Source of the DNA: Billgrantia saliphila | GTDB taxonomy: Bacteria > Pseudomonadota > Gammaproteobacteria > Pseudomonadales > Halomonadaceae | Reading direction: 5' to 3' | DNA: 64,000 nucleotides | Assembly (NCBI RefSeq): GCF_002930105.1 | Contig: NZ_PJRN01000018.1 | Location: forward strand, 1-64,000 | Shown here: one piece after another, positions 1 to 6,683 of the stretch | How positions within the stretch are numbered: position 1 is the stretch's first letter | How the letters are laid out: the number at the start of each line of letters is the position of its first letter | Translations under genes and position numbers: made by a program | The notes under the pieces: model-generated | What the model was told of the DNA's origin: nothing | Databases searched by the model: none | What the model saw: only the letters and a program-made list of their open reading frames with translations

Positions 1-135
1 GTGGACCTGCAGATGAACGAAGGCAAGACCTGCGTTATCGAGATCATGTGCACGCGCGAGCTGGGTGATCCCTTCCGCCGCGACGCACTGAAGAAGCCGG
101 TGCGACTGCTGGAGAAGTACCAGGACTACGTTTAA
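1..135 (+). CDS. xsc: Sulfoacetaldehyde acetyltransferase, C-terminal end (partial)
   Basis: Only the last 44 residues are in the window; the gene begins upstream. The frame runs to TAA at 133-135 and contains CTRELGDPFRRDALKKPVR followed by a KYQDYV terminus, the characteristic tail of Xsc, a thiamine-diphosphate enzyme that converts sulfoacetaldehyde and phosphate into acetyl phosphate and sulfite. The genes that follow, phosphate acetyltransferase and a TauE-type exporter, are the usual partners: one uses the acetyl phosphate, the other removes sulfite. The identification rests on the tail plus this context, since the catalytic domains are outside the window. Confidence 0.9.
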   Translation: MDLQMNEGKTCVIEIMCTRELGDPFRRDALKKPVRLLEKYQDYV

Positions 136-164
136 GGCCCTGCTTGTTCAGTGGATGTGGTCTT

Positions 165-189
165 CCCCCGGCTCGTCCGGGGGCTTTTT
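165..189 (+). terminator. Rho-independent terminator after xsc
   Basis: CCCCCGG (165-171) pairs perfectly with CCGGGGG (177-183) across a 5-base loop, followed by C and five T. It lies between xsc and pta, so pta is probably transcribed by partial read-through or from its own promoter. Confidence 0.8.
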
Positions 190-247
190 CTATCGAAGCT
201 TTTTTTCTTGGGGTAGTTTTCTTAGCCCAAGGCAGGAGGTTCATGCA

Positions 248-1264
248 ATGAAGGCGCTATATCGGATTCTCGAGCGTGCTCGCCAAACTCCTAAGCGCAT
301 AGTGCTCTGTGAAGGAGAAGATGTGAGGGTTATTCACGCCGCCATCAAAGCGGCTGAGGATGGCATTGCTCACATTATACTGGTCGGAGAGCGAGATAAG
401 ATAAAGTCACTATCCATTCAGCATGAGCTCAATCTGCAGCTCGTTGAGGTAATTGATCCGGCCGACTCACCCTTGACAGGCGATCTGCAGAAGGCCTTGT
501 ATATGCTGCGCGGGGAGAAAGGCATGACCCGTGAAGAAGCCGAGACTGCCGTTTACGTTCCTCTTTGTTTTGCCAACCTGCTTGTGCGGGAGGGATATGC
601 GGATGGTTCTGTGGCGGGGGCGGTATACACTACAGCCGACGTGGTTCGTACAGCTATCCAGATCATAGGCATAGCACCAGAATTTCGCATAGTATCCAGT
701 TTCTTTCTAATGATGCTGTGCAAGCCCTTTCACAAAATGAAAGGCGGTATGATCTTTTCTGACTGTGGTCTGGTAATTGAACCGAATGCGTATCAGTTGG
801 CCGAAATCGCCATGTCGGCAGCAGACAGTGCCGAGGCGCTATTAAATGAAGAGGCACGGGTGGCCATGCTGTCGTTCTCTACTGGTGGCAGTGCTGCGCA
901 CGGGAATGTGGACAAGGTAGTCCAAGCAGCCCGTAATGTTAAGGCCCAACGGCCTGAGCTCGCCATAGATGAGGATGTTCAACTAGATGCCGCCATCGTC
1001 GCAGAGATTTCTGAGCGCAAGCTGCCGTACTCTAAAGTCAGAGGGAACGCCAATGTATTGATTTTCCCTGATCTGGAGGCTGGCAATATCGGTTATAAGC
1101 TAGCCGAGCGAATCGGCGGTGCCGAAGCCATTGGACCGCTGCTTCAGGGACTAGCCAAGCCGGCCAACGACCTGTCGCGCGGCTGTAGCGTTGGAGATAT
1201 CTACAACGTGATAGCTGTAACCTCAGTGCAAGCACAAAGGCTCTCGGGCGCTCCCGACAACTGA
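248..1264 (+). CDS. pta: Phosphate acetyltransferase (sulfonate-pathway type)
   Basis: This 338-residue protein has the length of a stand-alone phosphate acetyl/butyryl transferase. It converts acetyl phosphate plus CoA to acetyl-CoA. The family signature is visible near the C-terminus: VRGNANVLIFPDLEAGNIGY, then an LAKPANDLSRGC segment. An in-frame ATG exists at 155, inside the xsc terminator, but the ATG at 248 has a strong AGGAGGT ribosome site at 234-240 and starts at the usual family N-terminus, so 248 was chosen. It lies directly behind xsc and upstream of the exporter, completing sulfoacetaldehyde to acetyl-CoA conversion. Codon use is visibly richer in A/T at third positions than in most neighbours, which may indicate a different origin from the surrounding chromosome. 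Confidence 0.92.
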   Translation: MKALYRILERARQTPKRIVLCEGEDVRVIHAAIKAAEDGIAHIILVGERDKIKSLSIQHELNLQLVEVIDPADSPLTGDLQKALYMLRGEKGMTREEAETAVYVPLCFANLLVREGYADGSVAGAVYTTADVVRTAIQIIGIAPEFRIVSSFFLMMLCKPFHKMKGGMIFSDCGLVIEPNAYQLAEIAMSAADSAEALLNEEARVAMLSFSTGGSAAHGNVDKVVQAARNVKAQRPELAIDEDVQLDAAIVAEISERKLPYSKVRGNANVLIFPDLEAGNIGYKLAERIGGAEAIGPLLQGLAKPANDLSRGCSVGDIYNVIAVTSVQAQRLSGAPDN

Positions 1265-1286
1265 TGGTCTTTCAAGGAAGTCTAAT

Positions 1287-2084
1287 ATGATCCCGACTAC
1301 CTTGACGATGGAGTCAGGGGCGCTGCTAGGGACACTGGCCGTCATGGCGGTGGCCGGTTACCTACATACAGTAGCGGGATTCGGCCTCGGAATGATCGTA
1401 ATGGGAGCGGCTGGCGGGCTTGGAGTAGCGTCGCTACCGGTGCTGGCGGCGGTGGTAAGTTTGCTGACGTTAGCGAATAGTGCCATAGCCCTGCCGGGAG
1501 GGTGGCGCGGCCTGGGGAAACATCGCGTCATTGCCCTGGCAATGGGCATCGTGCCATCCATCATGCTTGGCGTTTGGCTGTTGGCTTGGTTGAGCGCCTC
1601 ATCCAGGGCGCTGCTTACACTTCTGCTGGGCGTCCTTGTGCTTTATGGGGGGGTGAGCGTCGGGCTGCGCCCGCGTCCACGACTGCAGGAGTCCCCACCT
1701 TGGAGTTATGCCGTCAGTGGTGTGTTGACGGGGCTTTGTGGTGGACTATTCGGCGTTCCTGGTCCGCCGGCCATTTATCACTGTTATCGCCAGCCGCTGC
1801 CGCTGGAAACGATACGGCTCTTGTTGATCCTTTGCTTTGCTATCACCTCGGGGATGCGCACCTTGTTCGTCGCAACCCAGGGAGGACTGACAGCAGATGT
1901 TTGGGAACTTGCCATATGGGCGATACCTGTCGTGGGGGCCGCGACCTGGCTTGGCCGTCGGTACCCTCCCGTGTGCTCTGCCGAGAAAATGCGTAGGCTG
2001 GCCATGCTGGCCTTGATCGCACTGGGTATGTTTATTTTGATCAAGGGTTTGCTGTCATTGGCAACCCCGAGTGGAGGAGAGTAA
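1287..2084 (+). CDS. tauE: TauE/SafE-family sulfite or sulfonate exporter
   Basis: A 265-residue integral membrane protein with about eight hydrophobic segments and the two related halves typical of the TauE/SafE family; glycine-rich stretches such as AGFGLGMIVMGAAGG (N-terminal half) and GLCGGLFGVPGPP (C-terminal half) are family-like. An AAGGAAG ribosome site precedes the ATG. It follows pta by 22 bases. Next to xsc and pta the likely job is exporting the sulfite released from sulfoacetaldehyde, or exporting sulfonate; the family alone does not fix the substrate. Confidence 0.85.
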   Translation: MIPTTLTMESGALLGTLAVMAVAGYLHTVAGFGLGMIVMGAAGGLGVASLPVLAAVVSLLTLANSAIALPGGWRGLGKHRVIALAMGIVPSIMLGVWLLAWLSASSRALLTLLLGVLVLYGGVSVGLRPRPRLQESPPWSYAVSGVLTGLCGGLFGVPGPPAIYHCYRQPLPLETIRLLLILCFAITSGMRTLFVATQGGLTADVWELAIWAIPVVGAATWLGRRYPPVCSAEKMRRLAMLALIALGMFILIKGLLSLATPSGGE

Positions 2085-2150
2085 AGGAAACTGATCAGCG
2101 ATGACTCTCGAGTTGCTACAGCGCAGTGGCACTGCATGGAAAGTTGAAGC

Positions 2151-2480
2151 ATCTCTGATATGCGGCTGCTCCACCTTGGCCGAGTCACGCTCGGCCATGA
2201 CGCGCTGATACTTCTCCTGCACCCGCTGGGCAGCCTTCGGGTCAACCTTGAATACCTCACCGAAGTCGTCACTCTGATCGTCGCGGCGAAAGTAGTTCTG
2301 GCCCACGATGACGCTTTCCCCTTTGTCGACCTTCTGTTTGCGTTCATGCGCACGCTCGGCGATTCGCGCCTGCAGGTAGCCATCCTCGATCGCCTTCTCC
2401 ACGCCGCCATATTCATCGATTTCATCGATGACTCGGCGTGTCTCTTCTTCCATCTTGTCAGTTAGCCACTCCACGTGGTT
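2151..2480 (-). pseudogene. Relic of methylmalonyl-CoA mutase large subunit
   Basis: The minus-strand translation contains about 110 residues of the mutase catalytic subunit: VEWLTDKMEEETRRVIDEID, an IEDGYLQARIAERAHERKQ segment and VIVGQNYF. In intact enzymes this lies near the end of the substrate-binding barrel domain. Nothing homologous is seen before residue 18 of the open frame, no cobalamin-binding domain (DxHxxG) follows, and the homology stops abruptly at both ends. It is therefore an internal fragment left by deletion, not a functional gene. No partner subunit gene is nearby. Confidence 0.75.
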
Positions 2481-2583
2481 CGTCGGCAAGTATGGCGAGG
2501 TCGAGCGCGTGCCGCGCAGCGACTTCGACAACCTGCGTGCGTCTTTGCAGAAACGTGCCGTGCCCCAGCGTCAACGTCACTGA
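2467..2583 (+). pseudogene. Orphan C-terminal coding tail, unidentified
   Basis: A plus-strand frame starting where the mutase relic ends encodes WFVGKYGEVERVPRSDF and about 20 more residues before TGA at 2581-2583. It has protein-like composition but no start codon, and it abuts the mutase fragment. It looks like the end of a gene whose front was lost in the same rearrangement. The family is not recognised. Confidence 0.3.
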
Positions 2584-2890
2584 ACCACCACCGAGCCCAT
2601 CCACCCCTACCACCATCACCCAATCCATGACACCCGCACGCTGACCCGCCAGGCCGACCCGACCCCGCACGATTCACATCCTGCTGCGCTGACACCGAGC
2701 TTCGCCTTCGCCGTGCCCAACCCCGCCAGCCGGTCGCTTCGATCGGCTGCTGTGTGGCTGTCAGGTGGTAGGCGCGTACCCATGCTCCGAGCTATGTTGC
2801 AGTGCACAAAATTCCCTGCTACCGTGTGTGGTATGCAGCAGAGCGGGAATCTCCCGCTCCAAGGCATTCAGAACCCCGGAGGTTCCCATC
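2584..2890. other. Intergenic, probable phasin promoter region
   Basis: No convincing gene is seen. A near-palindromic TTGCAGTGCACAA lies at 2797-2809, about 80 bases before the phasin start. TGC/GCA repeats of this kind resemble the sites bound by PhaR-type repressors of phasin genes, but the match is too short to assign. Confidence 0.3.
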
Positions 2891-3331
2891 ATGAGCAACG
2901 CATTCGCATTCGATGCCAAGCAGTTTGATACCGCCCAGCTTGAGTCCGCTTTCTTCGCCCCGGCTCGCGCTTTCGCTGCTTTGTCCATCGACTACACCGA
3001 GAAGCTGGTCAATGCCCAGCTCGAGGCTACCAAGGCATATAGCGACACCACCCTGGCGCAGCTGCGTAGCCTGTCCGAGGTCAAGGATGCCGAGGGCCTG
3101 AAGAGCTATCTGGAAGGCCAGCAGGCCGTTGCCAAAGACTTGACCGAGCGCCTGAAGGGCGATGCCGGCAAGGTCGTAGCCCTGCAGCAGGACTTCGTGC
3201 AGCAAAGCCAGAAGCTGACCGAGAATAGCGTCAAGCAGGCCCAGCAAGACCTTCAGTCGGCCGCCGAGAGCGAGACTGGAAGCAAGTCCGCGCCCAAGGC
3301 GGTCAAGGAAACTACTTCCAAGGCCAAGTAA
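2891..3331 (+). CDS. Phasin family protein (polyhydroxyalkanoate granule coat)
   Basis: The 146-residue product is almost entirely predicted amphipathic helix and has no signal peptide. The N-terminus MSNAFAFDAKQFDTAQ followed by AFFAPARAFAALSIDYTEKL fits the Phasin_2 family, and the tail is rich in Lys, Ala and Ser. Phasins coat PHA granules and control their size and number. A longer in-frame start exists at 2765, but ATG 2891 has GGAGG at 2878-2882 with 8-base spacing and begins the family-like sequence. It stands alone, between the mutase relic and a terminator, so it is likely a single-gene transcript. No PHA synthase gene is in the window. Confidence 0.85.
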   Translation: MSNAFAFDAKQFDTAQLESAFFAPARAFAALSIDYTEKLVNAQLEATKAYSDTTLAQLRSLSEVKDAEGLKSYLEGQQAVAKDLTERLKGDAGKVVALQQDFVQQSQKLTENSVKQAQQDLQSAAESETGSKSAPKAVKETTSKAK

Positions 3332-3368
3332 GCCTTAGGCCTGCGGGCCGCGCCGACGCAAGATTCAG

Positions 3369-3396
3369 GCCGCCGATCCATGATCGGCGGCTTTTT
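3369..3396 (+). terminator. Rho-independent terminator of the phasin gene
   Basis: A perfect 10-bp stem, GCCGCCGATC (3369-3378) with GATCGGCGGC (3382-3391), has a 3-base loop and is followed by five T. It lies 38 bases after the phasin stop. Confidence 0.9.
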
Positions 3397-3666
3397 GCTA
3401 TGTGAGCGATGGCCATGGGCCGGTTGATGGCTCCCTCCGCACGGCTAACGCCTTGCTGCGCTGACGCCGGCCGTAGTGGATAATCTCCTGAAAACTTATT
3501 TCTTCGAAACATCTTGTTTTTAGAAGATAAAAATATCCGCTATCTTCCTTTTCAGTCCTGTCCCATAGACGACCTGGCTGACCTGACCTCCGTTCAGAGG
3601 CGCCTCTAACTATGGGGTTTTGACAGGGCTGTTTTGACACCAGTCATCATAAAGGGAGCATTGGCT

Positions 3667-4419
3667 ATGGAAATGGCTTTGGGCTTTGGCGCAATTGCAT
3701 CGATCGCATTGATTATCGGCGGGGTTGCCGGGTCGTACTGGTCGCCGAGCCGCCGTATCACCGGCGTGTTGCTGGCTTTCGCTAGTGGCACTTTGATCTC
3801 GGCTCTGGCTTTCGATCTCTTTCCCTTGGCTGTGGAGGCGGGGGGGCTCACCCGTTCAACAACCGGATTAATCGCCGGTGCTGGCGTCTTCGTTATCATC
3901 AACACCTGGCTGGACAAGAGGGCCGCCCCGCTCGCTGCCGACACAGAGGCCGGTGCTGGCAAGGCCGAAGAGATCCAGGTGCTCAAGGAAGGGGCTTCTC
4001 GGGGCATGGGCTTCGCCTTGCTGGCTTCTGTGACGCTGGACGGCGTACCGGAGAACCTGGCGCTTGGTGCCAGTCTGCAACAGGAGGCCAGTCTTACCCT
4101 GCTGATGGCTATCTTTGCCTCCAACCTGCCGGAGTCTTTGGTTGGCGCCATGGCCATGCGCAAAGGCGGCCAAAGACCACTTCGCGTCATTCTGATCTGG
4201 TCCGGAGCCGCCGTGATCCTGACTTTGACCGTGCTATTCGGAAGTCTTGCCACAGGCCTGGAGGCCGGGGCTCTGGCATTCGCATTGTCTTTCGCTGGTG
4301 GGGCGGTACTGGCCTCGCTGGCCGATACGCTTATGCCTGAGGCGTTCGAGCGGGGCCGTCCATTGAACTCCTTCGCCACCGCCGTGGGTTTTGTAGTGTC
4401 CTTTGCCCTGGCGAACTGA
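3667..4419 (+). CDS. ZIP-family divalent metal transporter
   Basis: A 250-residue membrane protein with roughly seven or eight hydrophobic helices. The segments LASVTLDGVPENLALG and MAIFASNLPESLVGA are the ZIP-family helix IV and V motifs (normally HxxPEG and HxxPE), here with Asp or Asn in place of the usual His. A low-complexity acidic linker lies near residues 90-115. The frame opens at a TTG at 3634, but ATG 3667 has AAGGGAG upstream with 9-base spacing. It probably moves Zn, Fe or a related cation. The His replacements at the metal site make substrate and direction uncertain. No operon partners are present. Confidence 0.7.
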   Translation: MEMALGFGAIASIALIIGGVAGSYWSPSRRITGVLLAFASGTLISALAFDLFPLAVEAGGLTRSTTGLIAGAGVFVIINTWLDKRAAPLAADTEAGAGKAEEIQVLKEGASRGMGFALLASVTLDGVPENLALGASLQQEASLTLLMAIFASNLPESLVGAMAMRKGGQRPLRVILIWSGAAVILTLTVLFGSLATGLEAGALAFALSFAGGAVLASLADTLMPEAFERGRPLNSFATAVGFVVSFALAN

Positions 4420-4468
4420 AGGGAGCAGTCTGCGCGGGGTCGTTTCCGCTTCTCGACCCGCCCTCATT

Positions 4469-4498
4469 ACCCAGGTCGGTCGCGCCAACCACCTGGGT
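4469..4498 (+). terminator. Stem-loop after the ZIP transporter gene
   Basis: ACCCAGGT (4469-4476) pairs perfectly with ACCTGGGT (4491-4498). There is no T-run after it, so it is at best a weak terminator. Confidence 0.35.
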
Positions 4499-4514
4499 CT
4501 TGGCTGCTGTTAGG

Positions 4515-4564
4515 TTGCACGCATAATCCCTTGGTCGTTGGTTCGAGTTCAGCTGGGCCTACCA
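4515..4564 (+). pseudogene. 3' half of a CAT-anticodon tRNA (integration scar)
   Basis: The segment reads like an anticodon arm containing CATAA, a variable loop, a T arm (GTTGG, loop TTCGAGT, TCAGC with wobble pairs), a 3' acceptor strand TGGGCCT, and ACCA at the end. This is the 3' half of tRNA-Met or the Ile tRNA with CAT anticodon. The matching 5' acceptor strand (AGGCCCA) and D arm are absent upstream, so this is not a working tRNA. Such 3' tRNA copies are the usual att footprint left by tyrosine-recombinase elements. An integrase relic of the right family follows about 160 bases downstream in the same direction. Confidence 0.7.
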
Positions 4565-4665
4565 ACTTCCCATCCCTTTTCATCTCAGTACATGCCAGAA
4601 GCCTTGCTGCCATCGGCCTTGTGGGTTTGTCAGCGTTTCATGACATGTCAGGAGGATTCTTGACA

Positions 4666-4686
4666 TGCCCCCCGACAAAGGGGGCA
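4666..4686. repeat. Small perfect inverted repeat
   Basis: TGCCCCC (4666-4672) and GGGGGCA (4680-4686) enclose a 7-base loop. It lies between the tRNA scar and the integrase relic; it could belong to the former element's att region or its integrase promoter. Confidence 0.4.
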
Positions 4687-4726
4687 TGAATGGCGGCACA
4701 GCCACATGTTGCCCATTTGGTGCCCC

Positions 4727-4798
4727 ATGAGCCAACGCCAGACGAACAAACTGACCGCCACCGCCGTTCGCAACGCCAAGCCTCGCGATAGTGAGTGA
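4727..4798 (+). pseudogene. Truncated P4-type integrase, N-terminus only
   Basis: ATG 4727 opens a short frame whose product, including NKLTATAVRNAKPRD, matches the first residues of P4/CP4-57-type tyrosine integrases, the start of the Arm DNA-binding domain. A TGA at 4796-4798 stops it after 23 codons, and the sequence after that no longer resembles an integrase in any frame I followed. The position just behind a tRNA 3' end is standard for this integrase family. It is a dead remnant of a lost genomic island. Confidence 0.65.
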
Positions 4799-5157
4799 GT
4801 ATAAAAATTCGCGAAGGTGCTAACCGCTTTTTGGCCGCAGGAGTCTGGAGCCAAGTTTTAATGCTGCGCTGAAGTCAGCAATCCGAAATGAGCACCATTT
4901 GACTCTTGTGACAGAGAGGAGTGGAAGCTTCTAGTTGTAGAAGGTGCGATACCAGATATCAGGTCGGCTTCGAAAGGAAGTGATATTGAGGATGTTGGGG
5001 TGTGGGTGAGAAAGAGCCTAGATGGTTGGAATTATCTGGAAAAGCGCAGAGGTGGCAGGGGCTTGAGGTGTTTCAAGAATTTTCTTAAGTACAGAATGAG
5101 TGGCTGAAGGGACTTGCCATACCCATAGGCTTCGGTTTTTTAGGTGGGAAAGGAAAA
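4799..5157. other. A+T-rich non-coding stretch beyond the integrase relic
   Basis: No open frame with protein-like content is visible. Base composition is clearly more A+T-rich than the flanking genes, which fits leftover island DNA. Confidence 0.5.
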
Positions 5158-5218
5158 ATGCATCATAACTATGATTATGTTGCATTTAGGTGTGGTAGCA
5201 AATTTGCCTACCACACCT
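5158..5218. terminator. Two consecutive stem-loops between convergent units
   Basis: The first stem is ATGCATCATAA (5158-5168) with TTATGTTGCAT (5175-5185), with one mismatch. The second is a perfect 11-bp stem, AGGTGTGGTAG (5188-5198) with CTACCACACCT (5208-5218). They lie just beyond the stop of the minus-strand aldehyde dehydrogenase and may end its transcript, although neither side has a strong T-run. Confidence 0.45.
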
Positions 5219-5237
5219 CAACTCTTTCATTTGGACT

Positions 5238-6683
5238 CTAGCAGGGCCCTATCAAATGCTTAACCTCTAAAAAGGCTGCCAGGCCCCACGGACCCAGTTC
5301 TCGTCCGATCCCGCTACGTTTGAAGCCGCCCCAGCCAGTCTGGGGTAGCACCAACTGTTCGCTGTTGTACCAGATGCTGCCGGCCTTGAGCTGGCGGCCG
5401 ATCCTCCTAGCTCGCTGTGGATCCCCGCTGATCACGGTAGCTGCCAGGCCAAATTCAGTGTCGCTAGCGAGTGCGACTGCCTCCGCTTCGTCGGCTACGC
5501 TGCGGGCGCAGAGTACCGGGCCAAATATCTCCTCCCGCCACAGGCGGCTGGTCGTGGGAACATCGCGATACAGCGTCGGTGCCAGGAAGTATCCGCGTTC
5601 GGGTAGGGTGCGGTGGCGTGCGTCGCGTACCGCCACGAGACCTTCTTGATCGGCCACGGCTAGGTAGCCTCGGACAGCGTCGCGCTGACAGGAGCTGGTC
5701 AAGGGGCCCATGTCGGTACCCTCGGCCAGTGGATCGCCCAGCTCGAGTGCATCGATGCGGTGTGCCAAGGCCGCGTAGAGCGGTTCTGCTACGTCCTGGT
5801 GAACCAGCAGCCGGGAAGTCGCTGAGCAGATTTGCCCCGCATTGTAATAGATGCCCGCCATCACCCAGTCGGCGGCCTGCTCGGGGTCGGCATCCTCCAT
5901 CACCAGAATGGGCGATTTACCGCCTAGTTCGAGTGATACGCCAACGGTGCGTTCGGCCGCGGCATGCATCACGGCTTCGCCCACCCGGTTGCTACCGGTG
6001 AAAGAAACCTTGTCGATACCGGGATGTGCGCTGAGTGGGGCACCGATGCCGTTGCCGTCGCCAAAAAGCAGGTTGAGCACCCCCGCCGGCAGTTCCACCT
6101 CAAGGGCGATCTCAGCGATGACCCGCTCCGGCAACGGCGTCACTTCCGAGGGCTTGAGCACGACAGTGCAGCCCGCGGCCAGTGCCGGAGCGACTTTCCA
6201 GGCACTCGTCACCAGCGGGAAGTTCCACGGGGTGATGAGCCCGACGACACCGACGGGATCGTGATAGCACCGCGCTTCGACCCCTTCCATGTCGAGCCGA
6301 ATCCGCTCTCCCTGGCGCTCGTCCAGGCTTCGTGCCTGTTGGGCGTAGTAGCGATAGCAGGCGATGGCGTCGTCCAGGTCGATGTTCGCTTCCGTCAACA
6401 CTTTTCCATTATTGGTCGACGACAACCGTGCCAGCTCGTCTCGCCGGTGCGATAGTACATCGGCGAAACTCTCGAGGTACCTGCCGCGCTCGGCGCCGGT
6501 AAGCCCCTGCCAGGCGAGGAGGGCTCGCTGGGCAGCGCCCACGGCGGCATCCACGTCGCGTGGATGGCCGGTCGTCACCTCGGTGATTAGCTCTTCCGTG
6601 TAGGGGTTGGTCACGGGCAGTCGCCGCTCGCTTGCCGAGACGACCCATTGGTTGTCGATGAATTGGTGCCCCAGGGGTGTCAT
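5238..6683 (-). CDS. NAD(P)-dependent aldehyde dehydrogenase, probably for 4-guanidinobutyraldehyde
   Basis: The 481-residue protein has the normal aldehyde dehydrogenase length. Visible catalytic elements are the PWNFP Asn (about 154), KPSE (177-180), the general base in LELGGK (Glu252) and the nucleophile in GQICSA (Cys286). The start at 6683 has AAGGAG upstream and overlaps the stop of the preceding decarboxylase gene by 4 bases (ATGA). Family members related to betaine-aldehyde and gamma-aminoaldehyde dehydrogenases oxidise such substrates. Translational coupling to an AruI-like decarboxylase suggests oxidation of 4-guanidinobutyraldehyde to 4-guanidinobutanoate. That substrate is inferred from context, not from residues. 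Confidence 0.85.
   Translation of the reverse strand: MTPLGHQFIDNQWVVSASERRLPVTNPYTEELITEVTTGHPRDVDAAVGAAQRALLAWQGLTGAERGRYLESFADVLSHRRDELARLSSTNNGKVLTEANIDLDDAIACYRYYAQQARSLDERQGERIRLDMEGVEARCYHDPVGVVGLITPWNFPLVTSAWKVAPALAAGCTVVLKPSEVTPLPERVIAEIALEVELPAGVLNLLFGDGNGIGAPLSAHPGIDKVSFTGSNRVGEAVMHAAAERTVGVSLELGGKSPILVMEDADPEQAADWVMAGIYYNAGQICSATSRLLVHQDVAEPLYAALAHRIDALELGDPLAEGTDMGPLTSSCQRDAVRGYLAVADQEGLVAVRDARHRTLPERGYFLAPTLYRDVPTTSRLWREEIFGPVLCARSVADEAEAVALASDTEFGLAATVISGDPQRARRIGRQLKAGSIWYNSEQLVLPQTGWGGFKRSGIGRELGPWGLAAFLEVKHLIGPC

Noticed and set aside
2160..2465. 101-codon plus-strand open frame
   Set aside because: It is antisense to the methylmalonyl-CoA mutase relic, where the real homology lies on the minus strand.
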